Assembly (NCBI GenBank): GCA_964615365.1
Contig: CAZTOU010000010.1
Coordinates: forward strand, 62,001 to 126,000
Direction of reading: 5' to 3'
DNA: 64,000 nucleotides
DNA from: CAVXZE01 sp964615365
GTDB taxonomy: Bacteria; Myxococcota_A; UBA9160; UBA6930
Both the position numbers and the translations under genes were made by a program. The notes under the pieces were generated by a model. The model was not told the DNA's origin, did no database searches, and worked only from the letters and a program-made list of their open reading frames with translations. Positions 27,235 through 35,954 of this stretch are shown one piece after another. Every line of letters starts with the position of its first letter. Within the stretch, counting starts at the first letter, position 1.

Positions 27235-27930
27235 ATGGACCAGGAGAAGACCCTCGAGATCTGCGCCCGCTACGAGCGCCTCTACACCGCTGGTGTGTAC
27301 GACGTGATGGACGAGATGGGCCATCCGAATCAGTGTCTGAGCCTTCGGATCCGTCCGCTCCACCCCGACTGGGTGGTGGCGGGCCGGGCCTTTACCGTCA
27401 AGTGGACCGCGGAGACGCGGCATCCTGTGGAGCTGGCGCAGCAGAAGGCCGGGCCGAATCTCTTCAGCATGGTCGACCAGTTCGAGCCGGGCTGCGTGAT
27501 CGTGATGGAGACCGGCAAGACCATGAACGTGGGCCACTGGGGTGAGCTCACCGGCCTGATGTCCCAGGTTCGCGGTTGTCGCGGAGCCGTGATCGACGGC
27601 GGCGTCCGGGACTCGCGGCATCTGCTGGAGCGCGGAACCTATCCGGTGTTCGCCCGCTACACCTCGCCGATCGAGTCGGTGCATCGGGCCACCATCGTCG
27701 ATGTCGACTGCCCACTCTTGATGACCGGCTCGCTCACCGAGGGGCTGCTGGTGCGGCCCGGGGACTTCCTCTTCGGAGACTCGGACGGTGTGCTGGTGAT
27801 TCCCGCCGAGATTGCGGAGGAGGTCCTGGACAAGTCGGAGTCGGTCGCGGAGACGGAGAACCTGATCCGCGAGGAGATCGGTGCGGGTGTCCACCCCCTC
27901 GAGGTGTGGCAGAAGTACGGCCGTTTCTGA
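27235..27930 (+). CDS. RraA-fold protein, possible 4-hydroxy-4-methyl-2-oxoglutarate aldolase
   Basis: A 231-residue protein with the RraA signature: VYDVMDEMG near the start, GELTGLMSQVRGCRGAVIDG, then VRDSRHLLERGTYPVFARY, and GDFLFGDSDGVLVIPAE. The Gly, Arg and Asp residues that bind substrate and metal in HMG/CHA aldolases are all present, so it is likelier a pyruvate aldolase or keto-acid decarboxylase than an RNase E inhibitor. It begins one base after the stop of the GH38-like gene, inside the inositol operon, and could supply a retro-aldol step. Confidence 0.8.
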   Translation: MDQEKTLEICARYERLYTAGVYDVMDEMGHPNQCLSLRIRPLHPDWVVAGRAFTVKWTAETRHPVELAQQKAGPNLFSMVDQFEPGCVIVMETGKTMNVGHWGELTGLMSQVRGCRGAVIDGGVRDSRHLLERGTYPVFARYTSPIESVHRATIVDVDCPLLMTGSLTEGLLVRPGDFLFGDSDGVLVIPAEIAEEVLDKSESVAETENLIREEIGAGVHPLEVWQKYGRF

Positions 27931-28003
27931 GCCCTTCTTCTCACCCGGTGTACGCACCGTGCCCCTCGGCTGCAAATGGAATGTGAACCAGAGGAGTGTG
28001 ATC

Positions 28004-29206
28004 ATGAAGATCGTCGATTTCAAAGCGACCACCGTGGCGCTGCCGATGGAGGCCCCGTTGCGCCACTCAGCCGCCGTGCATCCGGGACGTTGCATCCGGA
28101 CCATCCTGCAGGTGTTCACCGACGAGGGCATCGTCGGTATCGGCGAACTGGAAGACGAGGCGCCCCGGGACCTGCTCGAGATCCTGCGCCTGGCACTGGT
28201 GGGCCGCGATCCCTGGGACATCGAGCAGCTCCGGATTCTGGTGATCGGAACCGGTCACCTGCTCCTCCAGGGACAGAACCTCGCCCGCAACCGGCTCTAC
28301 GCGGGGCTGGAGATCGCACTGATGGACCTCCAGGCCAAGGCGCTGGGCATGCCCATGCACAAGCTCCTCGGTGGAAAGCTCCGCGACGAGATCCCGATGT
28401 CGGCGTATCTCTTCTATCGCTACGAGAGTGAGACCCATCCGGCCGTGACCACGGCCGACGAGGTGGTCGCGCACGCGCGCGACCTGGTCGATCGCTACGG
28501 CTTCGAGACCTTGAAGCTCAAGGGAGGGGTATTCCACCCTGATCAGGAGATCGAGGCCATCCGGGGACTCCGCGAGGAGTTCGGCCCGAAGTACCAGCTG
28601 CGCCTCGATCCGAACAACTGCTGGGGGCTCGGCACCGCGATCCGGGCGGGTCATCGGCTTCGGGAGCTCGACCTGGAGTATCTCGAGGACCCCACCTGGG
28701 GAATCGACGGAATGGCGGAGGTGAGCCGGCAGACCGGGATCCCGCTCGCCACCAACATGTGTGTGGTGACCTTCGACCAGATTCCGCCGGCGGTGGCCCA
28801 GAGAGCCGTCGCCGTGATCCTCTCCGATCCCTGGTACTGGGGCGGTCCGTGGGGCGTCAAGCACCTGGGCGTGATCTGTCAGACCTTCAAGATCGGCATC
28901 GGCATGCACAGCGGTCTGGAGACCGGGGTGGGGCTGGCGGCGATGCTTCATATCGCCTCGGCGCTCCCCAATCTCGTCTACGCCGTGGACGCCCACTACC
29001 ACCACCTGACCGAGGATCTCATCGTCGGCGGCAAGATGGAGTACCGGGACGGATCCCTGCGCGTTCCGGACGGGCCGGGTCTGGGCGTCGAGGTGGACGA
29101 GGAGCAACTCCGAGAGGGTGCCCGTCGCTACGAGGTCGAAGGCGGAATGGGCTTCCCGCTGGACCCCAAGCGCCCCCTCTGGTACCAGAAGTTCCCCGCC
29201 TGGTAG
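28004..29206 (+). CDS. Enolase-superfamily dehydratase, glucarate-dehydratase-like
   Basis: 400 residues from ATG 28004 (GAGGAG upstream). It follows the mandelate racemase/glucarate dehydratase pattern: a capping domain with FTDEGIVGIGELEDEAP, Lys pair in FETLKLKGGVF, metal ligands in QLRLDPNNCW, YLEDPTWGIDGMAE and LATNM, then SDPWYWGG and the His in GMHSGLETGVGL. These spacings are closest to GlucD, which dehydrates glucarate to 5-keto-4-deoxy-glucarate. It ends the inositol run, 73 bp after the RraA gene, so a sugar diacid or inositol-derived acid is a likely substrate. Confidence 0.85.
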   Translation: MKIVDFKATTVALPMEAPLRHSAAVHPGRCIRTILQVFTDEGIVGIGELEDEAPRDLLEILRLALVGRDPWDIEQLRILVIGTGHLLLQGQNLARNRLYAGLEIALMDLQAKALGMPMHKLLGGKLRDEIPMSAYLFYRYESETHPAVTTADEVVAHARDLVDRYGFETLKLKGGVFHPDQEIEAIRGLREEFGPKYQLRLDPNNCWGLGTAIRAGHRLRELDLEYLEDPTWGIDGMAEVSRQTGIPLATNMCVVTFDQIPPAVAQRAVAVILSDPWYWGGPWGVKHLGVICQTFKIGIGMHSGLETGVGLAAMLHIASALPNLVYAVDAHYHHLTEDLIVGGKMEYRDGSLRVPDGPGLGVEVDEEQLREGARRYEVEGGMGFPLDPKRPLWYQKFPAW

Positions 29207-29242
29207 CGCTCGTGGGAATTCTCTTCGCGGCTGGCGCTCGTG

Positions 29243-30529
29243 CTAGACCCGAATCACCCATCCGGGGTTGTCCGCGCACAGGTCGGCGAGGTGGTCATCG
29301 ACCCAGTCTCGGATCTTCGGGCTGATGTAGAACCTCGGCTCCATCAGGGGGTCGTCCGCCGAGATGACTCCCTCCCGTCTGGCGGTGTCGACCAGGGGCG
29401 TGTTGGGCAGGATCCGGATGCCCACGTAGAAGGCCACGCTCGCGGGACTCCTGTCGCCCAGGAACTCCACGGTCTCGCGGACGGTCTGCTCGTCTTCGCC
29501 GGGACCGCCCAGGAGAAGAGGGAGGGCGTAGTCCAGCTTCAGCTCCTCGAGCATTCTGGCCGCATCGATGACGGTCTGCTTGGCGTAGCCCTTCTTCAGC
29601 ACCTCGAGCATCCGTTCCGATCCGGTGTCGCACCCCAGCACGACCATCGTGCAGCCCGCGGCGCGCATGAGCTCGAGCAGCTCCCTGTCCACGAAGGCGG
29701 GGCTGGCGAGGCAGGTCCAATGGATGCGGAGGCCGCGGCGGATGATCGACCGGCATACCTCCCGGGCGTGGTCCACGGGGCAGTTGAAGATGGAGTCGGA
29801 AAAGAAGGTGGTCTCGAGATGAAGATCCCTCTCCATGGATTCGAGCTCATCGGCCACCCTCTCCGGCGATCTCATCCGCCAGCGGGCACCGACGCGGTGC
29901 GGGGCATCGCAGTAGTAGCAGTTGAAGGCACAGCCCTGCTTGATGACGATGTTCCCGGATCCGCCCTCTTCGATGTATCGCTGGTTGTCGAAGAGATCGC
30001 GCCGCGGCGGCTCGAGCGAATCCAGGTCCTCCACGAAGCGGCACGGGTTCATCCGAATCCCGTCACCGACGCGCCATACCAGTCCAGGGAGGTCCGTGTG
30101 GTCGTCCCCTTCTTCGAGCCGCTCCAAGAGCTCGGAGAACTCCAGCTCCCCCTCGCCCGCGATCCCGAGATCGGCCTCGAGGTAGTCGAAGACGGCGATC
30201 GGACTCGTCGTGAAGGCGGCCCCTCCGAGGACGATGGTCGCCTCGGAGGGGGACCTGCACAGCTCGACGATCCACTTCGCCTCGGGGAGGAAGTACTCGT
30301 TGTCGACCCGGCGCTGGTTGTCGAGGTTTCGAATCGAGATCCCGATCAGGTCGGGGTCGAGTTTCGATAGCGCGGCTCTCACCTCGTCCTCGGGGGAGTC
30401 CGAGAACATCAGGTCCAGCGCCTCGATCTCATGGCGTGAGCCGTCGATCTGGGCGATGACGCTCGCCAGCCCGAGCGGCATGGATGCCACGTAGCGGTAG
30501 CGATTGGCGGAAATGAAGAGGAGTCTCAT
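29243..30529 (-). CDS. B12-binding-domain radical SAM protein
   Basis: A 428-residue protein. Residues 1-160 form a B12-binding-type Rossmann domain (MRLLFISANRYRYVASMPLG, LIGISIRNLDN, ATIVLGGAAFTTSP) without the DxHxxG motif, so base-off B12 binding is not assured. The radical SAM domain has KQGCAFNCYYCDAP (CX3CX2C, about residue 200) and later CTMVVLGCDTGSERMLEVL and LPLLLGGPGEDEQTVRE. Such enzymes catalyse methylations and ring rearrangements in natural product, lipid and cofactor synthesis. It lies 30 bp after the ArsR-type regulator gene in the same direction. Confidence 0.85.
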   Translation of the reverse strand: MRLLFISANRYRYVASMPLGLASVIAQIDGSRHEIEALDLMFSDSPEDEVRAALSKLDPDLIGISIRNLDNQRRVDNEYFLPEAKWIVELCRSPSEATIVLGGAAFTTSPIAVFDYLEADLGIAGEGELEFSELLERLEEGDDHTDLPGLVWRVGDGIRMNPCRFVEDLDSLEPPRRDLFDNQRYIEEGGSGNIVIKQGCAFNCYYCDAPHRVGARWRMRSPERVADELESMERDLHLETTFFSDSIFNCPVDHAREVCRSIIRRGLRIHWTCLASPAFVDRELLELMRAAGCTMVVLGCDTGSERMLEVLKKGYAKQTVIDAARMLEELKLDYALPLLLGGPGEDEQTVRETVEFLGDRSPASVAFYVGIRILPNTPLVDTARREGVISADDPLMEPRFYISPKIRDWVDDHLADLCADNPGWVIRV

Positions 30530-30559
30530 GCTAGATTCTCCGCCGCTTGAAGCGCGCCG

Positions 30560-31210
30560 TTACGGGGACGGCTGCTCACCGTCGCCCAGCCGTTCGATCT
30601 CGACCTCCTCCGCCCAGTAGACCCAGCGCGAGCCGTCGCGATGCACCGGAAGCTCCGGGAAGAAGCCCTGCTCGTCGAGAATCTCGCGCCCCATCCGCCG
30701 GATCTTGCTGTACAGGAAGTCGAGGACGTGCTCGAGCTGGTATCCCCGGCTCTCCAGCGAGCAACCGGCAAACGCCTCCTCGAGCTCCTGCTTGTGCTCC
30801 CAGTAGATCCCCGCGATCCGCCGCGCCACCTTTCGAATCGTCGACTCGAGCTGGACCAGGTCCTCCTCCAACAGGACCGGGAAGTTGGGCTCGTAGTACT
30901 TTTCGACGCGATAGCTCTTCTCGGCGTCGGGTAGATCGGCCTCCCGGATCACGTCGCTGGCCAGGAGATCCCGGACGTGCTTGTAGATGACGGGCTGGGA
31001 GAGGCCGATCTCCTTGGCCAGCTGGGTGACGGTCTTGGGTCGGCGGTAGGTCTTGTTGAGGATGATCTCCTTGGTCTCGCCGGAGATCAGGCCGGCCCGG
31101 CTCACGTGGGACCAGGGGTCCCGGGAGGGCTGGTGGAGCTGAGACACGCAATCGCAGGCGAATTGGAGGATTCGACCCGATATCTGCTCGTCCTCTCGCG
31201 GCTCTCCCAC
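30560..31210 (-). CDS. ArsR-type winged-helix transcriptional regulator
   Basis: A 216-residue protein starting at GTG with GAGG seven bases upstream. Residues about 45-100 form a winged helix: LISGETKEIILNKTYRRP, TVTQLAKEIGLSQPVIYKHV and DLLASDVIREA. The remainder is helical and acidic with two Trp-containing segments and may sense a ligand or dimerise; there are no clustered Cys residues for metal sensing. A palindrome overlaps its own promoter, indicating autorepression, and the radical SAM gene follows as a likely co-regulated target. Confidence 0.8.
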   Translation of the reverse strand: MGEPREDEQISGRILQFACDCVSQLHQPSRDPWSHVSRAGLISGETKEIILNKTYRRPKTVTQLAKEIGLSQPVIYKHVRDLLASDVIREADLPDAEKSYRVEKYYEPNFPVLLEEDLVQLESTIRKVARRIAGIYWEHKQELEEAFAGCSLESRGYQLEHVLDFLYSKIRRMGREILDEQGFFPELPVHRDGSRWVYWAEEVEIERLGDGEQPSP

Positions 31211-31231
31211 TGAGTGACCTCTTCTGTATTG

Positions 31232-31275
31232 GTTATATCCTAGTACCTATATAACAATAAATTGGTGAAAGCCAA
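31232..31275 (-). promoter_or_regulatory. Promoter and operator-like inverted repeat of the ArsR-type regulator
   Basis: In this AT-rich spot of a GC-rich region, 7-bp arms GTTATAT (31232-31238) and ATATAAC (31249-31255) flank a 10-bp centre. On the minus strand a -10 (TATATA, 31248-31253) and -35 (TTGGCT, 31270-31275) fit a 16-bp spacer. The inverted repeat covers the -10 and initiation region, as expected for an autorepressing winged-helix regulator. The start codon is 21 bp downstream. Confidence 0.6.
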
Positions 31276-31365
31276 GTATACAAGCCATGGGCGGCCATTC
31301 CTCCCGCTGCGCTTACGGGGTAAGGCTCTGGAGCCCGGAGGCTGCCCGGAGTTCGTCGTGCTCGG

Positions 31366-31713
31366 TCAAGCGTGCTTCTGCAGAAATCGCTGGGTCGCCC
31401 AGAGCAGCGTTTCGCTGGCGTAGTTCTGCCCGGCCAGATAGACGCCCGCACCGAACATGATGTGCACCGCCGCGAAGGAGACAGGACCGCCGATGGCGAT
31501 GATCTTCGGATCGCTCATTCTCACCGACAGGTAACTCAAGAGGGCCAGGCTCGGGAGACCAGTCAGAACGCTGATCGCCATCAGGGCGAGGCCGCCGTAG
31601 ACCCGGATGGTGGGTTTCCGCTCGAGGATCCGGAGCCCGTCCGGTCGGGCCAACGCTCTCTGGCCGAAACGGGTCCGGGCCAGTCTGCGGGCCATGGAGC
31701 CGAGAGTGAGCAC
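31366..31713 (-). CDS. Small membrane protein, unknown
   Basis: A 115-residue protein starting at a GTG immediately after the UAG that ends the zincin-like frame and in the same frame; ATG at 31695 is an alternative. After a basic N terminus (RRLARTRFGQRALARPDG) come two membrane helices, GGLALMAISVLTGLPSLALL and IGGPVSFAAVHIMFGAGVYL, then a short tail. I do not recognise a family. It is probably expressed with the upstream lipoprotein frame. Confidence 0.5.
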   Translation of the reverse strand: MLTLGSMARRLARTRFGQRALARPDGLRILERKPTIRVYGGLALMAISVLTGLPSLALLSYLSVRMSDPKIIAIGGPVSFAAVHIMFGAGVYLAGQNYASETLLWATQRFLQKHA

Positions 31714-32697
31714 CTACGGGTTCTCCTTCGCTTGCTCTTCTGGAGGCGGCGGGAGCTCTGCGGGACTCGCTTCTCCTTCGGCCGCGTGATCCGGCGCTGT
31801 CTCGGAGATCGTACCGCAGCTTCGAGGACGCCATCCCAGCGTCACCGAAGGATCGGCCTCGACTCGCTCCCGATCCTCGACGGCAAACGAACGAGCCCAG
31901 CCGGCGATGTGTCCGGGCACCACGGCGGCGTAGGGGACCCAGTTGCCTCCGTACCACCGGCCGATCTCGCCACCGACGTAGGTGGCATAGGCGGGATAGA
32001 GGCTCCGGTAGGCGCGCTTCTCGTCTCCGCCGCTGCCATGCGCCCGCTCCCAGCTGAGCGCCTCGGTCGAGGCGACTCCCTCCTGCCAGAGCGGTACCAG
32101 CGGAAGCTGTCTCAGCGCGGCGTAGGCGCCCCTCCAATGCCGATTCCCCTTGTCGGCGAAATCCTTGGCGTGACCCGCTTCGTGGATCGCGATGGCGCGG
32201 CGATCCGAGTACAGCGATATCGTGTTCGTGTAGGGATTCTAGTGGTCGCCGCCGACCAGGCCCGCGAAGACGCGCTCGGGAATGATCGAGTAGATCGTGA
32301 CCGACAGCATCCCCAGCGTCCAGCGCCACGCCATCGGCATCTCCCCATTCCGGACCAGCCGACTCCACTCGCGTCCGGGCGCGTACTGGTTGAGTCTCAC
32401 CTTCACATTGCAGAGCCCGTTGGCATCCAGGTACTCGAGGAGGCTGGCCTCGGTCTCCTCGGAGATGTCGTGATTGTCGACCCTCCAGTCGAGCAGCAGC
32501 AGCTTGGCTGGCAGGGAGAAGAAGTAGTGCCCGACGCCGTCGATCAGCTTGTGGGGACGGCCGCGCTCGATCTGCTCCTCGCCCGGACGGAGCTTCAGGG
32601 TCAGATCCGACTCGAGGTCCCTCCCGTAGGGATAGGGTGTGGAGGCACAGGCCAGGGCGAGACTGCCCACGATGAGGAGAATGCCGATGCGCTTCAT
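31714..32697 (-). pseudogene. Zincin-like lipoprotein interrupted by an in-frame UAG at codon 153
   Basis: From ATG 32697 (GGGAG upstream) the frame gives a lipoprotein signal with lipobox LALAC, a hydrophobic segment, then GERVFAGLVGGDH, a UAG at 32239-32241, and without a frame change NPYTNTISLYSDRRAIAIHEAGHAKDF and a long tail to the stop at 31714. The HEAGH motif (codons 172-176) is a zinc-metallopeptidase signature. The sequence on both sides of the UAG reads as one coherent domain, where Tyr (TAC or TAT, one base away) would fit. So the gene is either a point-nonsense pseudogene, a sequencing error, or subject to readthrough. If the stop holds, 152 residues are made. Confidence 0.7.
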
Positions 32698-32794
32698 GGT
32701 GTCTCCCTGCCCCATTCCCCTCGTCGAGCCGAACGGAGGAAATTCCCTTCATGCCGCCATCCTGGTGTGTCGGCCCTTCGCGTGCACCTCGTGA

Positions 32795-33424
32795 TCAGCT
32801 CCGCTGGTAGATCACCAGGTACTGGTCGACGATGAAGTCGTGCCTCTCTACGCGTGCGAACCCCGCCTGCTTCATCCAGTTCTCCAGCTCCTCTGCTGTG
32901 AACTGCTTGACCATGGGTGGCCAGTTGCGGATGAAGCTGATGATCGCCACCCGCCCACCCGGGCGGACGTGGGGATGCAGTCCCTTCAGGTACAGCTCCG
33001 GATCGTCCATCAGATGCAGCACGTCGCAGATGAAGGCGAGGTCGATCGGCTCCGGTAGTCGGGGGTCCCCCTCGCTCCCGAGCACCGTCTCGACGTTGGT
33101 GAGACCCGCCTCATTCGCCGTCCGCTCGATGTGCTCGAGGAGGTTCTGGTTGATGTCGACGGCGTAGACGACACCCGGAGCCAACTCCTTCGCGAATGCC
33201 CTGGTGAAGACCCCGGACCCGGCCCCGATGTCCGCCACCACCGATCCGGGAGCCAGCCGAAGCGTCTCGACCACTCGACTCACCTGCAATCGCTCCAGCC
33301 GACCCTCGCTCTCCATGTGATCGATGTAGAACCGCGCCTTGATCCAGCTCAGGCACCCTGCGAGCAGTACCGCAACCAACACCGCGGCGAGCAGTGCTGA
33401 GGCCCACGCGACCCTTCGTTTCAT
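32795..33424 (-). CDS. Class I methyltransferase with N-terminal lipoprotein-like signal
   Basis: A 209-residue protein. Residues 1-24 are MKRR followed by a hydrophobic stretch ending in LLAGC, a near-perfect lipobox with Cys 24. The rest is a compact SAM fold: VVADIGAGSGVFTRAFAKEL, VYAVDINQNLLEHIE, IDLAFICDVLHLMDDPELYL and RVAIISFIRNW. SAM is cytoplasmic, so either the segment is a membrane anchor keeping the domain inside or this is an exported relic. The family resembles methyltransferases acting on membrane lipids or quinones. The 97 bp before it leads to the zincin-like lipoprotein, in the same direction. Confidence 0.75.
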   Translation of the reverse strand: MKRRVAWASALLAAVLVAVLLAGCLSWIKARFYIDHMESEGRLERLQVSRVVETLRLAPGSVVADIGAGSGVFTRAFAKELAPGVVYAVDINQNLLEHIERTANEAGLTNVETVLGSEGDPRLPEPIDLAFICDVLHLMDDPELYLKGLHPHVRPGGRVAIISFIRNWPPMVKQFTAEELENWMKQAGFARVERHDFIVDQYLVIYQRS

Positions 33425-33577
33425 CTCCCCTCCCTCCTCGTTGACCTGCCAAGGAGCCGAATGCGGACGCCTTCGATCTCCTCACCGGGACCATGCCGCA
33501 GACCGTCTTCGAGATCAGCTCTCACCCGGTTCCACTGCCGGATCCAATCCTTTTCACAGCGGGGTGGTTCTTCTAGG

Positions 33578-34216
33578 ATGGCCATCATGCTCGATATCCT
33601 CAAGCAGGCCGGGGTCATCCCGGTCATCCGTGCCTCCTCCGCGGCCCGTGCCCGTAGCCTGGCCGGGGTCCTCCAGGAGGCGGGGTTCGAAGTCTTCGAA
33701 ATCACCATGACCACCCCAGACGCGACCAGAGTGATCGCCGAGCTCCGATCCCGCGAGGGCATTACCGTGGGCGCGGGCACGGTCCTGAGCGCGGATCAGG
33801 CCAAGATGGCCCAGGACGCGGGGGCGAGCTTTCTCGTGTCCCCGGCTTTCCTGCCGGAGGTGGTGGAGCGGGGTCTGATGGCGGGCTCGTTCACGGTTCC
33901 GGGCGCGGCCACGCCCACGGAAGTCCTCCAGGCCCACCGCGCCGGCGCGGAGCTGGTGAAGGTCTTCCCCGCGGCTTCGCTGGGTGGGCCCGCCTATCTG
34001 AAAGGCCTGCGCGCGGTGTACCCAGACATTCCCTTGATGCCCACGGGCGGGATCAATCTCGCCAACCTGGCGGATTACCTGAAGAGCGGGGCTGCCTGCG
34101 TGGGCATGGGCGGCGCGTTGTGTGACGATGCCGCCCTGGAACAGGACGGGATCGAGGGCCTGCGGGAGACCGCGCGCGCGGTCCGGGCCGCCGTTGATTC
34201 CTTCAACCAGCCTTGA
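33578..34216 (+). CDS. eda: 2-dehydro-3-deoxy-phosphogluconate aldolase
   Basis: 212 residues from ATG 33578 (ATG 33587 is an alternative). The KDPG/KHG aldolase pattern is complete: GVIPVIRASS, VFEITMTTPDA with the catalytic Glu, VGAGTVLSADQAKMAQDAGA, FLVSPAFLPEVV, the Schiff-base Lys in ELVKVFPAASLGGPAYLKGL, and MPTGGI. It cleaves KDPG to pyruvate and glyceraldehyde-3-phosphate in the Entner-Doudoroff and uronate routes. A TTGA overlap couples it to the KDG kinase gene, which supplies its substrate. Confidence 0.93.
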   Translation: MAIMLDILKQAGVIPVIRASSAARARSLAGVLQEAGFEVFEITMTTPDATRVIAELRSREGITVGAGTVLSADQAKMAQDAGASFLVSPAFLPEVVERGLMAGSFTVPGAATPTEVLQAHRAGAELVKVFPAASLGGPAYLKGLRAVYPDIPLMPTGGINLANLADYLKSGAACVGMGGALCDDAALEQDGIEGLRETARAVRAAVDSFNQP

Positions 34217-35127
34217 GCGAAGACCCCGCAATCCTCTGCCTGGGCGAGGCCCTGCTCGAAAGGGTGGAAGGCAGCGCCGGGGCTTCGGGCCTGAGCTTCG
34301 GAGGCGACACCTCCAATGCGGCCGTGGCCGCCGCCCGCCAGGGCGCCCGTGTCGGCTTCGTCACTGCCGTTGGCGCGGACCCGGGCGGGGATGCCCTGCT
34401 GCGTTTCTGGAAATCCGAGAACATCGACGTCCGCCACGTGCGGCAGGTCCAGGGAGGTCGCACCGGTTCCTACCACGTGGATCCGGATCCTTCGCAGCGA
34501 AGACTTACGTACGACCGCCAGGGCAGTGCAGCTAGCCGCATGAAGCCAGAGGATCTGAACGAGGAGATGTTCCGAGGCGTCTCCTGGTTACACACTTCCG
34601 CCATTTCCCAGGCGATCTCGAGTGATGCGATGGCCACGGTCAGGCGGGCCATGGAGCTGGCGCGACGGACGGGCGCCGGGGTCTCCTATGACACCAACTT
34701 GAGACTGGCTCTGTGGAGCCTGGATCAGGCAAAGGCGGGCATGCGGCAGGCACTCGAATACACGAACCTGGCTCTTCCGAGCCTGGACGACGCGGTTGCG
34801 CTGGTCGGGACGGAGGATGAAGAGAGCCTGCTGGATTTCTTCCTGGAGGCGGGCGCAGAAACCGTGGCCTTGAGGCTTGGGGAGCGAGGCGCCTGGGTGG
34901 CGACCCCCGAATCCCGATACCGGATTGCCGCGTTTGACGTGGAGGCAGTCGATTCCACCGGCGCGGGCGACTGCTTTGACGGGGTGTTCCTGGCTTCCCT
35001 GTTGAAAGGGGCTTCCCCGGATGAGGCCGGCCGGTGGGCCTGCGCCGCCGCGGCGCTGGCCGTCAGCGGCTACGGCGCCGTGGCGCCCATCCCACGGGCG
35101 GAGGAAGTGGTGCGGCTGTTGGGCTGA
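34213..35127 (+). CDS. kdgK: PfkB-family sugar kinase, probable 2-dehydro-3-deoxygluconokinase
   Basis: A 304-residue kinase starting at a TTG that overlaps the eda stop. PfkB motifs are present: GGDTSNAAVAAARQGARVGF near the start and the ATP/anion-hole signature DSTGAGDCFDGVFLASLLKG near the end. With eda next to it, the likely reaction is phosphorylation of 2-keto-3-deoxygluconate to KDPG. A fructokinase or other PfkB specificity cannot be excluded from sequence. Its stop overlaps the frame upstream of the next gene. Confidence 0.85.
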   Translation: MSEDPAILCLGEALLERVEGSAGASGLSFGGDTSNAAVAAARQGARVGFVTAVGADPGGDALLRFWKSENIDVRHVRQVQGGRTGSYHVDPDPSQRRLTYDRQGSAASRMKPEDLNEEMFRGVSWLHTSAISQAISSDAMATVRRAMELARRTGAGVSYDTNLRLALWSLDQAKAGMRQALEYTNLALPSLDDAVALVGTEDEESLLDFFLEAGAETVALRLGERGAWVATPESRYRIAAFDVEAVDSTGAGDCFDGVFLASLLKGASPDEAGRWACAAAALAVSGYGAVAPIPRAEEVVRLLG

Positions 35128-35171
35128 TGAAGCGCGGGAAGGCGTCACGGTACCTGGAGAGGAACCAGCGA

Positions 35172-35954
35172 ATGGAAGACGATCCTTATCCGATCCTGCA
35201 ATACTCGGACGAACGCGAGGCGATCATCGAGCCGGCCACGCTCATCAAGCCGCTCGAGGGCATGCCCCTTCACGGGGTGATCAGCTTCTTCCAGGACGTG
35301 ATCGGCCAGTTCGTGGAGCAGGGGCTGGCAGAGGAGATCACCAGGATCGACAGTGAGATGGGCGCGCATCCGATCTACGTCCACCGGGTTCGAGGCGAGC
35401 GTGTCGCCCTGTTCAATCCGGGTGTCGGCGCTCCACTGGCGGCCGCGACTCTGGAAGCAGCCATCGCATTCGGCTGTCGCAACTTCATCGCCTGTGGCTC
35501 CGCTGGCGTGCTGGACCGCAGCATCGCCGTGGGTCATCTGCTCGTGCCGACCTCTGCGGTGCGAGACGAGGGCACGTCGTACCACTACCTGCCCCCGGGT
35601 CGTGAGGTCGAACCGACGCGCGAAGCGGTAAAGGCCATCGAAGCAGCGCTCGCCCGCCATCACGTGGAGTACCTGCTGACCAAGACCTGGACCACCGACG
35701 GACTCTTCCGAGAGACCCGGGAGCGCACGGCGTTGCGCCGAGCCGAAGGCTGTCTCGCCGTGGACATGGAGGCGGCCGCTCTCTTCGCGGTGGCTCGCTT
35801 CCGAGGTGTCAGGATCGGCCAGATCCTCTACGGCGGGGACAACCTGGACAGCGAAGCGTGGGACAATCGCGGATTTCAGAGCTGCTGGAGCGTTCGCCAG
35901 AAACTCGTCGAGCTTGCCGCGGAAGCGTGTCTGGACCTGACCGAGAACGATTAG
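35172..35954 (+). CDS. Nucleoside phosphorylase (PNP/UDP family)
   Basis: 260 residues from ATG 35172, chosen for the AGAGGAAC ribosome site seven to eight bases upstream; ATG 35127 overlapping the kinase stop is the alternative. Motifs: VALFNPGVGAPLAAATLEAA, FIACGSAGVLDRSIAVGHLL, and the nucleoside-binding Glu in LAVDMEAAALFAVARF. These identify the PNP_UDP_1 family that releases a base and ribose-1-phosphate. Uridine phosphorylase is closest in layout. It closes the short eda-kdgK operon. Confidence 0.85.
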   Translation: MEDDPYPILQYSDEREAIIEPATLIKPLEGMPLHGVISFFQDVIGQFVEQGLAEEITRIDSEMGAHPIYVHRVRGERVALFNPGVGAPLAAATLEAAIAFGCRNFIACGSAGVLDRSIAVGHLLVPTSAVRDEGTSYHYLPPGREVEPTREAVKAIEAALARHHVEYLLTKTWTTDGLFRETRERTALRRAEGCLAVDMEAAALFAVARFRGVRIGQILYGGDNLDSEAWDNRGFQSCWSVRQKLVELAAEACLDLTEND

